NCBI GenBank assembly: GCA_002694095.1
Contig: NZLD01000049.1
Location: 1 to 10,475 of the forward strand
DNA: 10,475 bases
Reading direction: 5' to 3'
Origin: Micrococcales bacterium
GTDB lineage: Bacteria > Actinomycetota > Actinomycetes > S36-B12
This document shows, one piece after another, positions 1 to 7,086 of the stretch. Position 1 is the first letter of the stretch. Each line of letters starts with the position of its first letter. The translations under genes were made by a program, and so were the position numbers. The notes beneath the pieces are model-generated. The model was not told where the DNA came from, made no database searches, and worked only from the letters and a program-made list of their open reading frames with translations.

Positions 1-271
1 CGGCGCTCAGAATGAGGCCCTCGACGGCAAGAACTTCGGGGTATCGGGATCCCAAGATTCGTTCTATTTCCTTCTTGACAAACCAGACGTAGACCGCCAG
101 GCCAACAAGAAGGAGTACTCCAGGGATAAAGATCCGCTCGTCGACGTCTTTCGGCACGAGGCTGTATAACCACCACATGAAGCCCAGGCCGATGGCGACC
201 CGGACGGCGGAGAGTGCGATCGCTTTCCACCGATTGGGAGGTATCGCGTTGAAAAGGTCTTTGCGCGCCAT
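1..271 (-). CDS. Potassium channel family protein, N-terminal part (cut by window edge)
   Basis: An open minus-strand frame of 90 codons begins at the ATG at 271 and runs off the window without a stop. The protein starts MARKDLFNAIPPNRWKA, then has a hydrophobic segment (about residues 18-36, including GLGFMWWLYSLVP), a second one (about 45-64), a charged stretch (KKEIERIL), and ends in YPEVLAVEGLILSA. That order, with the charged linker and the 'Y/HP-x-AVE-L' lead-in to another helix, resembles actinobacterial two-pore-type (Ion_trans_2) potassium channels, whose pore would lie beyond the edge. The family call is from recalled similarity, because the selectivity filter is not visible. The start at 271 is preferred because GGAAG lies 11 nt upstream. 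An in-frame ATG at 295 would add eight residues (MHVEDSIP) but has no Shine-Dalgarno sequence. It follows the lipid kinase gene on the same strand after a 76-nt gap. Confidence 0.6.
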   Translation of the reverse strand, partial: MARKDLFNAIPPNRWKAIALSAVRVAIGLGFMWWLYSLVPKDVDERIFIPGVLLLVGLAVYVWFVKKEIERILGSRYPEVLAVEGLILSA

Positions 272-347
272 AGGTATGGAGTCTTCCACGTGCATGGAGT
301 GAGACAAGTGACCGCAGCCTCGGCGTTCGGTCCGCGTGGGGGACGGG

Positions 348-1757
348 TTACGCCTTACCCAGCGCCATCCGCCAAATACCGGCGAGACCTTCCGCCTCGC
401 GGGAGCGCACCCGTGCGACATGGATGCTGTCGGGTGGGACCAGCATGGTCAGGCCTTTCGGATGGCTCACTAGGTCCACGGGCGTGGACACGTGCACCGT
501 TTCACCATCGATGCCCACAGCGATCTCGGAGCTCGACGACGTGACCTGCAACTCGGTCGCAGTGAAGCGTTGAAGTCCCCCGCGGCTTCGTGACTCGCTT
601 GATTCGTCTGATGGCGTGGTGGGGGTCGCGGCTGTCGGGCCTGTGATCACCAATCCGCCAAGGAGCCCACTGTCCAACGTCGGTCGTTGACCGATGCCCA
701 GGAGGCCGTCGGTGATGTAAGGATTATTGGAAACCAGGAGAACGATCGATCCCGACACTTCTTCGCCGGACGGAAGACGAAAGTGCATGTCGTACGGGTC
801 CGTGTCCGCCGCCAGCACCTCAGGCAGCACATCAAGTGTCGTCTGAAGTTTCGCGTCCCGGTAGGAGTCGTTCTCGACGATCGAGGCGTAGAGACCGAAA
901 GACACGTTGTTGACGAACAACTTTCCATTTGCGGTCGCGTAGTCGATCGTGCGCAAGACACCGTTAGTGAAGGCAACCAATCCCGAATCCGGCTTGTCTC
1001 GATCCAGACCGAGATCCAGGGCGAAGTGGTTGCGTGTGCCCGCGCTGATAACGACGAAAGGAATTCCGTGCTCGACAGCGACGGCGGCAACGAGCGCTTG
1101 CGAACCGTCTCCTCCCGCCATCCCGAGACAATCCGCCCCGCGGGCAATGGCATCTCGCGCCAGTTCCTCGAGGTCCAAGCCCTCTTCGAGGGTTACCACC
1201 TCGACACCCTGTGCTCGGGCTTGCTCGGCAATCTTGAAGGAAACAACTTTTCCGCCGCCAGACTTCGGATTGCAGATCAAAACTGGTTGAGATGGTGTCC
1301 ATGCCTGCACCGGGGCGTCATCGTCGGCTGATCGAGCTAGAGCGGTTAGGCCGAGGGCGACGGCGCCGATCATCAGCGTGATCATGGCCAGGAGTGCGGG
1401 AACGTCTCGCACGAGTGTCCACACCAAGAACGCGATACCGAGCACAGCGAGGATCGCTCCGACGATGCGCCGCGCGCGCCGGCGGGTAACGGTGAGCCAC
1501 GCTCCGATCCCCAACAGCACCACGCCTACAACGAGAGCGACGGGTTGTCGTGGATCTCCAAGCCACGAGCCGATCACGACGAGCGGAACGAGTCCCGCAC
1601 ACACAAGTGCGGCAATCGCGAGAAACCGTGGCACGACGCGACTCTCCTTATTCGTGGTGATCGCCATCGTAGACAGGAACGTTGCGAAATACAGACAGGC
1701 GGCATGCGGCACGCACGAGACGCCGAGCGGCATCATCGCTCGGTCATTCGCTGACAT
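348..1757 (-). CDS. Diacylglycerol kinase (DAGK_cat / YegS-type) family lipid kinase with N-terminal membrane domain
   Basis: This is a membrane-anchored lipid kinase expected to phosphorylate diacylglycerol or a related lipid (or sphingoid-type substrate) with ATP at the inner face of the membrane. Residues about 42-141 form four hydrophobic helices. The catalytic domain starts near residue 147 with ICNPKSGGGK (151-160), continues with the nucleotide-binding GGDGS (205-209), where GGDGT is usual, and SAGTRNHFALDLGL (about 228-241), the form common in actinobacterial members. A C-terminal beta-rich lobe contains LDSGLLGGLVITG. The 469-residue length is large because of the membrane part. The start is uncertain. 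ATG 1757 has a TAACGT -10-like box at 1764-1769, six nt upstream, suiting a leaderless mRNA, and the codons between have GC-rich third positions. ATG 1667 (MAITTNKESR) would leave a more usual 112-nt divergent gap to the PAP2 gene. The divergent neighbour, a PAP2 phosphatase, probably acts on the product of this kinase. Confidence 0.88.
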   Translation of the reverse strand: MSANDRAMMPLGVSCVPHAACLYFATFLSTMAITTNKESRVVPRFLAIAALVCAGLVPLVVIGSWLGDPRQPVALVVGVVLLGIGAWLTVTRRRARRIVGAILAVLGIAFLVWTLVRDVPALLAMITLMIGAVALGLTALARSADDDAPVQAWTPSQPVLICNPKSGGGKVVSFKIAEQARAQGVEVVTLEEGLDLEELARDAIARGADCLGMAGGDGSQALVAAVAVEHGIPFVVISAGTRNHFALDLGLDRDKPDSGLVAFTNGVLRTIDYATANGKLFVNNVSFGLYASIVENDSYRDAKLQTTLDVLPEVLAADTDPYDMHFRLPSGEEVSGSIVLLVSNNPYITDGLLGIGQRPTLDSGLLGGLVITGPTAATPTTPSDESSESRSRGGLQRFTATELQVTSSSSEIAVGIDGETVHVSTPVDLVSHPKGLTMLVPPDSIHVARVRSREAEGLAGIWRMALGKA

Positions 1758-1779
1758 TGCTGGACGTTAAGGTGACGGC

Positions 1780-2361
1780 ATGTCCCAAGACTTGTCGACC
1801 GAAGTACTCGAGCTCGACGAATCCATCTATCGAGGAGTCGCCTCCGCCCCCACACCCAGCCTGGATGAAGGGTTTCGCCGCCTGTCGAGGGTTGCCGATA
1901 ACTCGGTGTTGTGGTTCGGGACCGCCGGTGCCTTGGCTCTCTTCGGTGGTCGGCGCGGCCGCCGCGCGGCGCTCAACGGCGTGGTCGCCATCGGCTTGGC
2001 ATCGTCATCGGTGAATTTGGGGTTCAAATACATGGCTCGACGGAATCGACCCGACCGGGAAGACGCCGCCGTGCCTGGGGACAGGCACGTACCGATGCCC
2101 GAATCGACGTCTTTTCCTTCTGGACACTCAGCGTCAGCTTTCGCATTCAGTGAGGCGGTTAGCAGTGCGAGCCCGACGATGGGTGTCCCGGTTCGGGTGA
2201 TGTCTGCGGCCGTGGCCTATAGCCGGGTGCATACAGGTGTGCATTACCCGGGCGATGTCGTGGTGGGCGCCCTTGTCGGCATGACTGTTGGTGAGATTGC
2301 ACCCCGCGTGGTTGATCTTCTTGTGAAGAGGAGCTCGGTCGTTCGACGCCTGGTGAGTTAG
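1780..2361 (+). CDS. PAP2-family lipid phosphatase (phosphatidic acid phosphatase type)
   Basis: This 193-residue membrane phosphatase carries all three PAP2 signature blocks: K-x6-RP (K83 to R90-P91), PSGH (113-116, in SFPSGHSAS), and SR-x5-H-x3-D (S148, R149, H155, D159, in SRVHTGVHYPGD). H155 is the expected phosphohistidine nucleophile and H116 the acid. Hydrophobic stretches near 43-57, 65-82, 117-146 and 160-180 supply the helices. The N-terminus (LDESIYRGVASAPTPSLDEGFRRLSRVADNSVLW, broken here only by its length) is typical of the PAP2 half of actinobacterial bifunctional PAP2/diacylglycerol kinase proteins. Here the two activities are separate divergent genes. AAGGTG five nt before ATG 1780 serves as the ribosome binding site. 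It likely dephosphorylates phosphatidic acid or a polyprenyl or phosphoglycolipid phosphate on the outer face of the membrane; the substrate is not determined by the sequence. Confidence 0.9.
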   Translation: MSQDLSTEVLELDESIYRGVASAPTPSLDEGFRRLSRVADNSVLWFGTAGALALFGGRRGRRAALNGVVAIGLASSSVNLGFKYMARRNRPDREDAAVPGDRHVPMPESTSFPSGHSASAFAFSEAVSSASPTMGVPVRVMSAAVAYSRVHTGVHYPGDVVVGALVGMTVGEIAPRVVDLLVKRSSVVRRLVS

Positions 2362-2414
2362 CCCTTCCCGACTGGTGGTTGAGTCATTTGGCATACGCCC
2401 GCAACTTTGACCCC

Positions 2415-2420
2415 TAGGCT
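2415..2420 (+). promoter_or_regulatory. -10 box TAGGCT of a probable leaderless promoter
   Basis: TAGGCT ends six nt before ATG 2427, so transcription would begin at or next to the A of the start codon. There is no Shine-Dalgarno sequence before this ATG, which fits leaderless translation, common in actinobacteria. No convincing -35 was found at 16-18 nt. The assignment is inferred from spacing only. Confidence 0.4.
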
Positions 2421-2426
2421 CTGCGT

Positions 2427-2714
2427 ATGTGTTGTTTCGTTCTCGTGCTCGGATTCCTCGGGCCCCGAATTGCCTTCCTGGTCTACTGGTTGGCCTATCC
2501 GACCAAGACGATGCTGGCGTTCAACGACATGTGGATCGTGCCGGTGCTCGGCGTTGTTCTCTTGCCGTGGACGTCACTCGCGTGGGTTCTGCTGTGGCCG
2601 ATTGGTGGCTTCTCGTGGATCCTCGTCGCAGGCGCCTTTGCACTCGATATCGCCACCTACTTCGGTCGGGCCGCACAAAATCGCGTGGGTGGCCCGAGCT
2701 CTGCACCCGCGTAG
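2427..2714 (+). CDS. Conserved small membrane protein, function unknown
   Basis: This is a 95-residue, very hydrophobic protein. It begins with a helix (residues 1-20, including VLGFLGPRIAFLVYWL), has a short loop YPTKTMLAFND, then a helix 35-61 containing VLGVVLLPWTSLAWVLLW, then a G-F-S-W-I-L helix (about 64-80) ending in a polar tail. The combination F-L-GPR-x-A, a W-x-x-P-xLG segment and LLPWTSLxxVLLW is one I associate with short uncharacterised bacterial membrane proteins, often annotated hypothetical. No catalytic residues are visible. It lies 65 nt after the PAP2 gene on the same strand but appears to have its own leaderless promoter. It is convergent with the K+ channel gene, whose stop lies 44 nt away. 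The start at 2427 is preferred because of the -10 spacing. Confidence 0.65.
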   Translation: MCCFVLVLGFLGPRIAFLVYWLAYPTKTMLAFNDMWIVPVLGVVLLPWTSLAWVLLWPIGGFSWILVAGAFALDIATYFGRAAQNRVGGPSSAPA

Positions 2715-2758
2715 TCAGGACGTCGTCACCGAGTCAGAACGTGGTCACCGTGGAACGG

Positions 2759-3589
2759 TTACGTTTCCCGTTTGGTGAGTGACTCCTCGAGTGTCGCGAT
2801 CGCATCTTGCTGCTGGGCGCTCAGTGCCTTGATGGCGTCGAGTTGGCTGCGAATATCGGAAAGTTCGTCGCCCGACTTTTTCTTCTTTTGGGGCGCGAGG
2901 AAGAAGTTCGCCAGATAGCCGGTGAGTGTGCCGAAGATACCCACGCCGGTGAGGATGACGAAGGCTCCAAGGACGCGGCCCTGCGTCGTGACGGGGTACT
3001 GGTCTCCGTAGCCGACGGTGGACAGCGTGACCACCATGTACCAGAGGGCGTCCGGTGCTGTGGTGATGTTGGAGACGCTGGATTGGGACTCGATGGCGAG
3101 CATGCCGAGGCTGCCGAACTCCAGCATGAGGATGGTGACGAAGAGTAAAATGAAGAGTGCTGTGTCTGCACGGTCCTTAATGACGGCGTCTTTAATTTTG
3201 CGGATTCCGAAATCTCTCAGTAGTCGGTACACCTTAATGAGGCGGAAAAGGCGGAACACGTTCGTCTGCGAGAATGGCAGACAGGAAAGAAAATCTGCCC
3301 ACCCGTATTGACGCAAAAAGTATTCAGATTTCGATGGTGACTTAACGAGTCGGGCAAGGAAGTCGGCAATGAAGAAGATGATTAGGACGAAGTTGACGAG
3401 AGCGAGAACTGCGCCAAGAGACGGATCCCGAAGGAAGAACAAGAGGATCATGTTGAAGATGGATAGCAAAGACAACAGTGCCATGAAGATCTCGTAGCCC
3501 GCACTGAAGAGCGTGGAGGGGTTCTTCGCCTTCACCTTCTTCTCAACCACGCTCGCAGTCTCGCCGAAGAACGACGTCAGCGAGAACAA
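2759..3589 (-). CDS. Voltage-gated-type potassium channel, six transmembrane segments (ion transporter)
   Basis: This 276-residue protein has the full S1-S6 layout of a Kv-like channel: S1 about 32-53, S2 about 57-81, S3 about 94-105 (YGWADFLSCLP with D99), S4 111-126, S5 142-166, pore loop 180-196 and S6 206-232. S4 carries a basic residue at every third position (R113, R116, K119, R122, R125), the hallmark of a voltage sensor. The filter is TVGYGD (191-196), which indicates K+ selectivity. After a KKKK patch (235-238) the tail (241-272) is amphipathic, with SDIRSQLDAIKAL and QQQDAIATLEESL, and looks like a coiled coil that could tetramerise the channel. The start is uncertain: TTG 3589 is the first start codon after an in-frame TGA and lacks a clear Shine-Dalgarno sequence, and GTG 3550 is an alternative. 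The gene begins 51 nt after the ZIP-like gene ends on the same strand, so the two may be co-transcribed. Confidence 0.9.
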   Translation of the reverse strand: MFSLTSFFGETASVVEKKVKAKNPSTLFSAGYEIFMALLSLLSIFNMILLFFLRDPSLGAVLALVNFVLIIFFIADFLARLVKSPSKSEYFLRQYGWADFLSCLPFSQTNVFRLFRLIKVYRLLRDFGIRKIKDAVIKDRADTALFILLFVTILMLEFGSLGMLAIESQSSVSNITTAPDALWYMVVTLSTVGYGDQYPVTTQGRVLGAFVILTGVGIFGTLTGYLANFFLAPQKKKKSGDELSDIRSQLDAIKALSAQQQDAIATLEESLTKRET

Positions 3590-3640
3590 GCCACGCCGCT
3601 GCGTGGATCAGTTGAACGTCCGGCGAGGAGAAATCATCCG

Positions 3641-4414
3641 CTAAGAATGCTCGCCAAGGGCCAAGGCGATGAGTAGCAAAACCGTCATGACAGAAACGCC
3701 GAGGAGAAACCACGGCACCCGCGCTCGAGATGCAGATGGCAACTCCTCCCGGAACGTCGTGAGAAGGAGAACGCCACCGAGAAAGGCCGTCCCAATGGCG
3801 AGCATGTACTCGTTTGCCGGGGGAAAGAGGAATGAGGCGGAAAAGCCAATGGAGACTGCCGCGATACCCACCCAGCGGGTCTCGTGGGCGAATTGATTCG
3901 GGTGAGCTCGCGCAAGGGCTCGATCAGCGAGAAGCAGATGCGCACCAATGACGACCGTGAACAAGATCGCGTAGTCCCACCCAGTGCTGATGGTGGACGG
4001 CAGCGTGTACGCGTAGATGGCGCTGATGGAGGCGAAGGACAGCATGTGAATGCGGTAGCTCCGACGAGTGGACGCCAACCCTTCTTCGGTACGAACGTCG
4101 AGAACGAAGAAAGCCACCAGGCCCACCATGGCTGTGAGGAACAGGCCAGCTTCGGTGATCGGTGTAGGGGTGTATTGGGCGATATCCAGTTCCGTGAGAT
4201 CGCGGCCACCGACAGCGAGCTCAGGCATCAAGTGAACGAAGATGTACGCGATAGCGACGCCGCCACCAACAGATGCAAGAACGTCTTGTGTCTTCCTGGA
4301 GAGCCGGGATACCCGATAGGCAAAGAAGTGAGCAGCTGCAAGCACCAGCGCGAGCACTCCCGCTGCCAACCACTCGCCAGTGCTCATAACGAGAGCACGG
4401 TACATGTCGGTCAC
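3641..4414 (-). CDS. Polytopic membrane protein, ZIP-like (possible metal transporter)
   Basis: This is a 257-residue protein with about seven or eight hydrophobic segments (near 12-33, 46-64, 88-105, 119-136, 146-163, 182-198, 204-220 and 233-252). The most telling motif is SVGGGVAIAYIFVHLMPEL (about 48-66). It resembles the 'GGvalA-x-x-F-x-HLlPE' motif of ZIP-family metal permeases and of uncharacterised ZIP-like membrane proteins. A later H-E-T-R and HLLLADRAL add polar residues but not the usual ZIP His-rich loop, so the transport function is only an inference. The start is uncertain: GTG 4414, ATG 4405 and ATG 4387 (MSTGEWLAAG) share the frame, and none has a clear Shine-Dalgarno sequence. 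It lies directly downstream of the tRNA-Phe 3' fragment. It was probably the gene next to tRNA-Phe before the 5.3-kb island inserted. Confidence 0.6.
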   Translation of the reverse strand: MTDMYRALVMSTGEWLAAGVLALVLAAAHFFAYRVSRLSRKTQDVLASVGGGVAIAYIFVHLMPELAVGGRDLTELDIAQYTPTPITEAGLFLTAMVGLVAFFVLDVRTEEGLASTRRSYRIHMLSFASISAIYAYTLPSTISTGWDYAILFTVVIGAHLLLADRALARAHPNQFAHETRWVGIAAVSIGFSASFLFPPANEYMLAIGTAFLGGVLLLTTFREELPSASRARVPWFLLGVSVMTVLLLIALALGEHS

Positions 4415-4449
4415 GTGCGTCTAGGTGAGTCGATGGCTAAGGGGTGATG

Positions 4450-4490
4450 GTGGCCAGGGACGGGATCGACCCGTCAACCTTCCAATTTTC
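4450..4490 (-). repeat. attL: duplicated 3' half of tRNA-Phe (tRNA fragment)
   Basis: Read on the minus strand this is the anticodon-to-discriminator half of tRNA-Phe. It matches 9786-9826 at 38 of 41 positions; the differences are at 4470, 4476 and 4484. The last shared base is the first anticodon base, after which the sequence is unrelated and no D-arm or acceptor 5' strand is present, so it is not a functional tRNA. The change at 4470 turns the conserved T54 of the T-loop into G. Minus-strand CCA follows the discriminator (4450-4448), whereas the intact tRNA gene has no encoded CCA. A 7-bp inverted repeat, ACCTTCC (4477-4483) and GGAAGGT (4495-4501), brackets an 11-nt centre containing the anticodon. 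It resembles paired core-type integrase sites. Confidence 0.8.
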
Positions 4491-4555
4491 CGGAGGAAGG
4501 TCACGCCGGTGATTTCCCCCGTGAATGGGGGATTCCCAAGGCTCGCGGTGACGGG

Positions 4556-4575
4556 CTAGCACAGGTCTAGCAAGG
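4556..4575 (+). repeat. Arm-type direct repeats, distal end of island (P' arm)
   Basis: CTAGCACAG (4556-4564) and CTAGCAAGG (4567-4575) start exactly 11 bp apart, followed by a weaker TTAGTGGCA (4577-4585). The motif, orientation and 11-bp period match the four repeats at 9685-9732 on the other arm. The block lies 66-85 bp from the att core. A TCCCCC/GGGGGA hairpin with a 6-nt loop lies between core and repeats (4515-4532). Confidence 0.6.
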
Positions 4576-4680
4576 GTTAGTGGCAGTTGAGAGATATCCC
4601 TCAATAGAGCACCCTGGATCTGTCGGGGCTGATAGTGTCCTTGGAAGTTAGAGGGGTGTACGCAGGAGACGAGGTTGGTC

Positions 4681-5310
4681 GTGCGAGTTTTGAAGATTCT
4701 GGTCGCAGCAGGTGTCGTGGCGGTCGCGGGTTTGGGGACGAGCGCGCCGGCGATGGCTGCCGCGAATCCCAGCATCGTCTCCGTTACGTGCAATGACCCC
4801 ATTGCCTGCACCGCGGGAGTGTGGAGCGCTGGTTCATTGATGGCAAACCCTGGAGATGCCTTTACCGTCCACAACGGAGTTTCGGGTTTCGGTTCTGATT
4901 TCGACATCCTGAAAGACGGCGCGATCGTTCAGAACGTGTTTGTAATGGGCCCCGGCTCGGCGTCGATGACGGCGCCATCGGCTGTCGGCAACTACACACT
5001 GAGATACACCGGAATTGGGTCCGCTGATGGTTATTCGATTCCGCTGACCGTCACAAACGACCCCATAGCTCCCCCGCCCCCTCCGATTCCCGTCATCGGG
5101 TTGCAGCAGGTGGGCGTACCTGCATCGGGTGACTGCGCTGACGTGCCGGTAACTGTGGGTCACGATCAGGGATACCCGATTGGCGGCTGGTCCAAGTCCT
5201 GGGCCTACTGGATCTACAACGGTACGGGCGGCCCTGTGTGCACCCGCACGGTGGAAGAGATACCTAATGGCGATGGCACTAATCGCCTCGTCTTGGACAC
5301 TAACCCCTAA
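4681..5310 (+). CDS. Secreted protein with proline-rich hinge and actinobacterial C-terminal domain, function unknown
   Basis: This protein of about 209 residues has a clear Sec signal peptide: a basic start (VRVLK), a hydrophobic core (ILVAAGVVAVAGLG) and an SPase I site after APAMA. The mature part has an Ig-like or beta-sandwich-looking domain (about residues 30-125: a CNDPIACTAG loop, FDILKDGAIVQNVFV, and YTLRYTG-type strands), a PPPPP hinge near 132, and a C-terminal module with GLQQVGVPASGDCADV, GGWSKSWAYWIYNG and GGPVCTRTVE. I recall related 'QQVGxPASGxC ... GGW..SWAxW ... GGxVCTRTL' modules at the ends of secreted actinobacterial proteins. Four cysteines in two pairs (about 40/45 and 152/186) could form disulfides. 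GTG 4681 is preferred (GAGG six nt upstream). TTG 4675, with AGGAG at similar spacing, would add two residues. No function is assigned. Confidence 0.75.
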   Translation: MRVLKILVAAGVVAVAGLGTSAPAMAAANPSIVSVTCNDPIACTAGVWSAGSLMANPGDAFTVHNGVSGFGSDFDILKDGAIVQNVFVMGPGSASMTAPSAVGNYTLRYTGIGSADGYSIPLTVTNDPIAPPPPPIPVIGLQQVGVPASGDCADVPVTVGHDQGYPIGGWSKSWAYWIYNGTGGPVCTRTVEEIPNGDGTNRLVLDTNP

Positions 5311-5467
5311 GGAAGAAGCACAGGAGAGGCGTCTCCAACCCGAGCGTGTGACAGAGATCCGCGGCATGCGCAGCATTTCGGTGACGCCCCTCAAGTGATT
5401 GTCGCCACGACCGCGAAGGTCACCATTTCGGGCTATTTGCGGACTTAGCGGGCATCAGGCAACTAGT

Positions 5468-5473
5468 TACGCT
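5468..5473 (+). promoter_or_regulatory. -10 box TACGCT before GTG 5481, possibly leaderless
   Basis: TACGCT ends seven nt before GTG 5481. There is no Shine-Dalgarno sequence in this gap, so initiation on a leaderless transcript is plausible. No good -35 is visible. The inference rests on spacing alone. Confidence 0.35.
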
Positions 5474-5480
5474 CCATGGC

Positions 5481-6953
5481 GTGACGAATTCGCGTTCGGG
5501 TGTTTTTGTTGTCTCGGTCCTTGTCACGCTTACGTGGCTTCTTCTGGCGCTGTTCACGATTCCTCGAGCGATCAGCAGAGACGTTGGTGACTATGGCTTC
5601 TTCACAGGGATCGCAGAGCGGCTTCGCGCTGGAGATGTCCTGTACGTCCAGGTCTGGGACAACAAGGACCCACTCGTCTTCTATTCGCTGGCAATAGCAC
5701 GCACCTTGGGGCCAAATGGGGTAATCGGAGCCTGGCTACTCGAGATCCTCTGGGTGGTGGCTGCCGCTACAGCGTTGTATGTGATTGCGCGCTTTCAGCG
5801 AGTGAGTCGTCCCTTGGCTGCCTATGTCGGCTTCGGTCTAGGACCCTTCGTGATCCTCGGCGTCGCCTACTTCATGGGGTCCACCCACCTTCCGGCGATC
5901 GCTCTCACGTTGATGTGTATCGCGTGCATTTACTCCCGTCACCCGGTCGTTGCAGGAATCTCCGTCGGGTTGATTATCTTCTTCAAGTTGGTCCTAGCCC
6001 CGATGGCAATCGTCATTGCAATGACTGCTCTGTTCGCGCTCAAGCGACGCACTGACCTGCGTTGGTTCGTGCTTGGCGTGGGGTCCGTCATTGCCGCGAT
6101 GAGTGTTGTGCTGCTTGTTCGCGGAGAAATTGTTGGCTTCGCCGAGACCCAGATCCACAATGTGCTCTACTCACAGTCACCGATCGTGACAGCCGAACAA
6201 TCGGGTCTCCTTCAAAAGATCGCTCAGCACATCGTCATCCTGGTCAACCCCCAGGTTGCGGCGATTGAGTTCACGACACTTGCGATTGTTGTTCTCACGG
6301 CTCCCTGGTGGTCGCGATCGAAGTTGCAGAATGGATCTACCAGTGTGTTGTGGTGGATCACCGCCAGCGGCTTCACCGGGGCAGTCGCGGTAATTGGGGT
6401 TACCGGAAAGTGGTTCCATCATGCGCAGGCTCTCCACATCCCCGCGGCGCTATCTCTGGTACTCCTCGCCAGTTGGCTCGTCAATGCGACGACGATTCGA
6501 AGCCTCTTTATTGCTGGACTGTGTGTCCTAGTGACCTATCCACTTGCCGGGCTTCCGCAGCCCAGTCTGTACGCCGCTGCCGTTACAAAGCTGCCAAATC
6601 GGTGGGAACAAGCTACGTCTCCGGACACCTTGACGTCAATCCTTCGCGAGCGTTCTCCCGCTTCGGTTTCCTTCGTCGGTGAGACAATCCCGCAGGCCTC
6701 GGGACTCGAGAAATGGACCATCGCCTGTCGACACATTGCTCAGCGACCGTTTAACCCTGAGGAGGTCTTCGACGAAACCCTTGAGTGCCTCCCATCTTCG
6801 GAGGTCATCGTGGTTTCCCAGGCTCTGGATGTGACTACTAATTTTCCCGCCTACGACGCATTTATCGCCGGGGTGCGTGGGACGCTGGACGCGGGCTTCG
6901 TGTGTGAGGAAAACGCGGGACTCCTCATCTGCGAGTCCCGGCAAGGTGTTTAG
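5481..6953 (+). CDS. GT-C-type membrane glycosyltransferase-like protein (PMT / ArnT superfamily)
   Basis: This is a 490-residue polytopic membrane protein. TM1 is near 8-28, followed by the large first outer loop with DVGDY (34-38) and WDNKDPL (59-65). An acidic residue just after TM1 and a D-x-K-x-P element before TM2 are the usual signs of lipid-phosphosugar-dependent GT-C transferases (dolichyl-phosphate-mannose mannosyltransferase and ArnT relatives). Roughly nine to eleven helices follow, up to residue 370. A soluble C-terminal part of about 110 residues (SVSFVGETIPQASGLEKW...) ends in CEENAGLLICES. It would transfer a sugar from a polyprenyl-phosphate donor outside the membrane, but donor and acceptor are unknown. 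GTG 5481 is used as the start. It follows the secreted-protein gene by 170 nt, within which GGAGA-GGCG-TCTCC (5323-5336) is only a weak hairpin. The secreted protein is a conceivable acceptor, but this is speculation. Confidence 0.7.
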   Translation: MTNSRSGVFVVSVLVTLTWLLLALFTIPRAISRDVGDYGFFTGIAERLRAGDVLYVQVWDNKDPLVFYSLAIARTLGPNGVIGAWLLEILWVVAAATALYVIARFQRVSRPLAAYVGFGLGPFVILGVAYFMGSTHLPAIALTLMCIACIYSRHPVVAGISVGLIIFFKLVLAPMAIVIAMTALFALKRRTDLRWFVLGVGSVIAAMSVVLLVRGEIVGFAETQIHNVLYSQSPIVTAEQSGLLQKIAQHIVILVNPQVAAIEFTTLAIVVLTAPWWSRSKLQNGSTSVLWWITASGFTGAVAVIGVTGKWFHHAQALHIPAALSLVLLASWLVNATTIRSLFIAGLCVLVTYPLAGLPQPSLYAAAVTKLPNRWEQATSPDTLTSILRERSPASVSFVGETIPQASGLEKWTIACRHIAQRPFNPEEVFDETLECLPSSEVIVVSQALDVTTNFPAYDAFIAGVRGTLDAGFVCEENAGLLICESRQGV

Positions 6954-7086
6954 AGCGCGATCTCCTCTCGCACTTGCCGAGTATCCGACACGTCCGCCCC
7001 AAGGCGCTCGGATATAGATCTCTCGGACGGCGACAGGTGGTCTCCACCTCACATGCCACGCCACCATTGGGCGGAGAAAAGATTGC

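Noticed and set aside
687..1331. Plus-strand 214-codon frame inside the lipid kinase gene
   Set aside because: It is antisense to the clear NPKSGGGK/GGDGS kinase domain and has no recognisable domain.
2720..2752. Near-repeat ACGTCGTCACCG / ACGTGGTCACCG in the convergent gap
   Set aside because: Short, imperfect, and without hairpin plus T-run; not called as terminator or functional repeat.
3884..4447. Plus-strand 187-codon frame opposite the ZIP-like gene
   Set aside because: Hydrophilic, unstructured content and antisense to a protein with regular membrane segments; regarded as a shadow.
4450..4530. A second, degenerate tRNA gene
   Set aside because: Only the anticodon-to-3' half is present; no D-arm or acceptor 5' strand follows, and identity stops abruptly at the anticodon, better explained by integration.
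4437..4907. Minus-strand 156-codon frame across the tRNA fragment
   Set aside because: It reads through the att core and arm repeats and antisense to the signal peptide of the secreted protein; its composition and content (tRNA-derived residues) show it is spurious.
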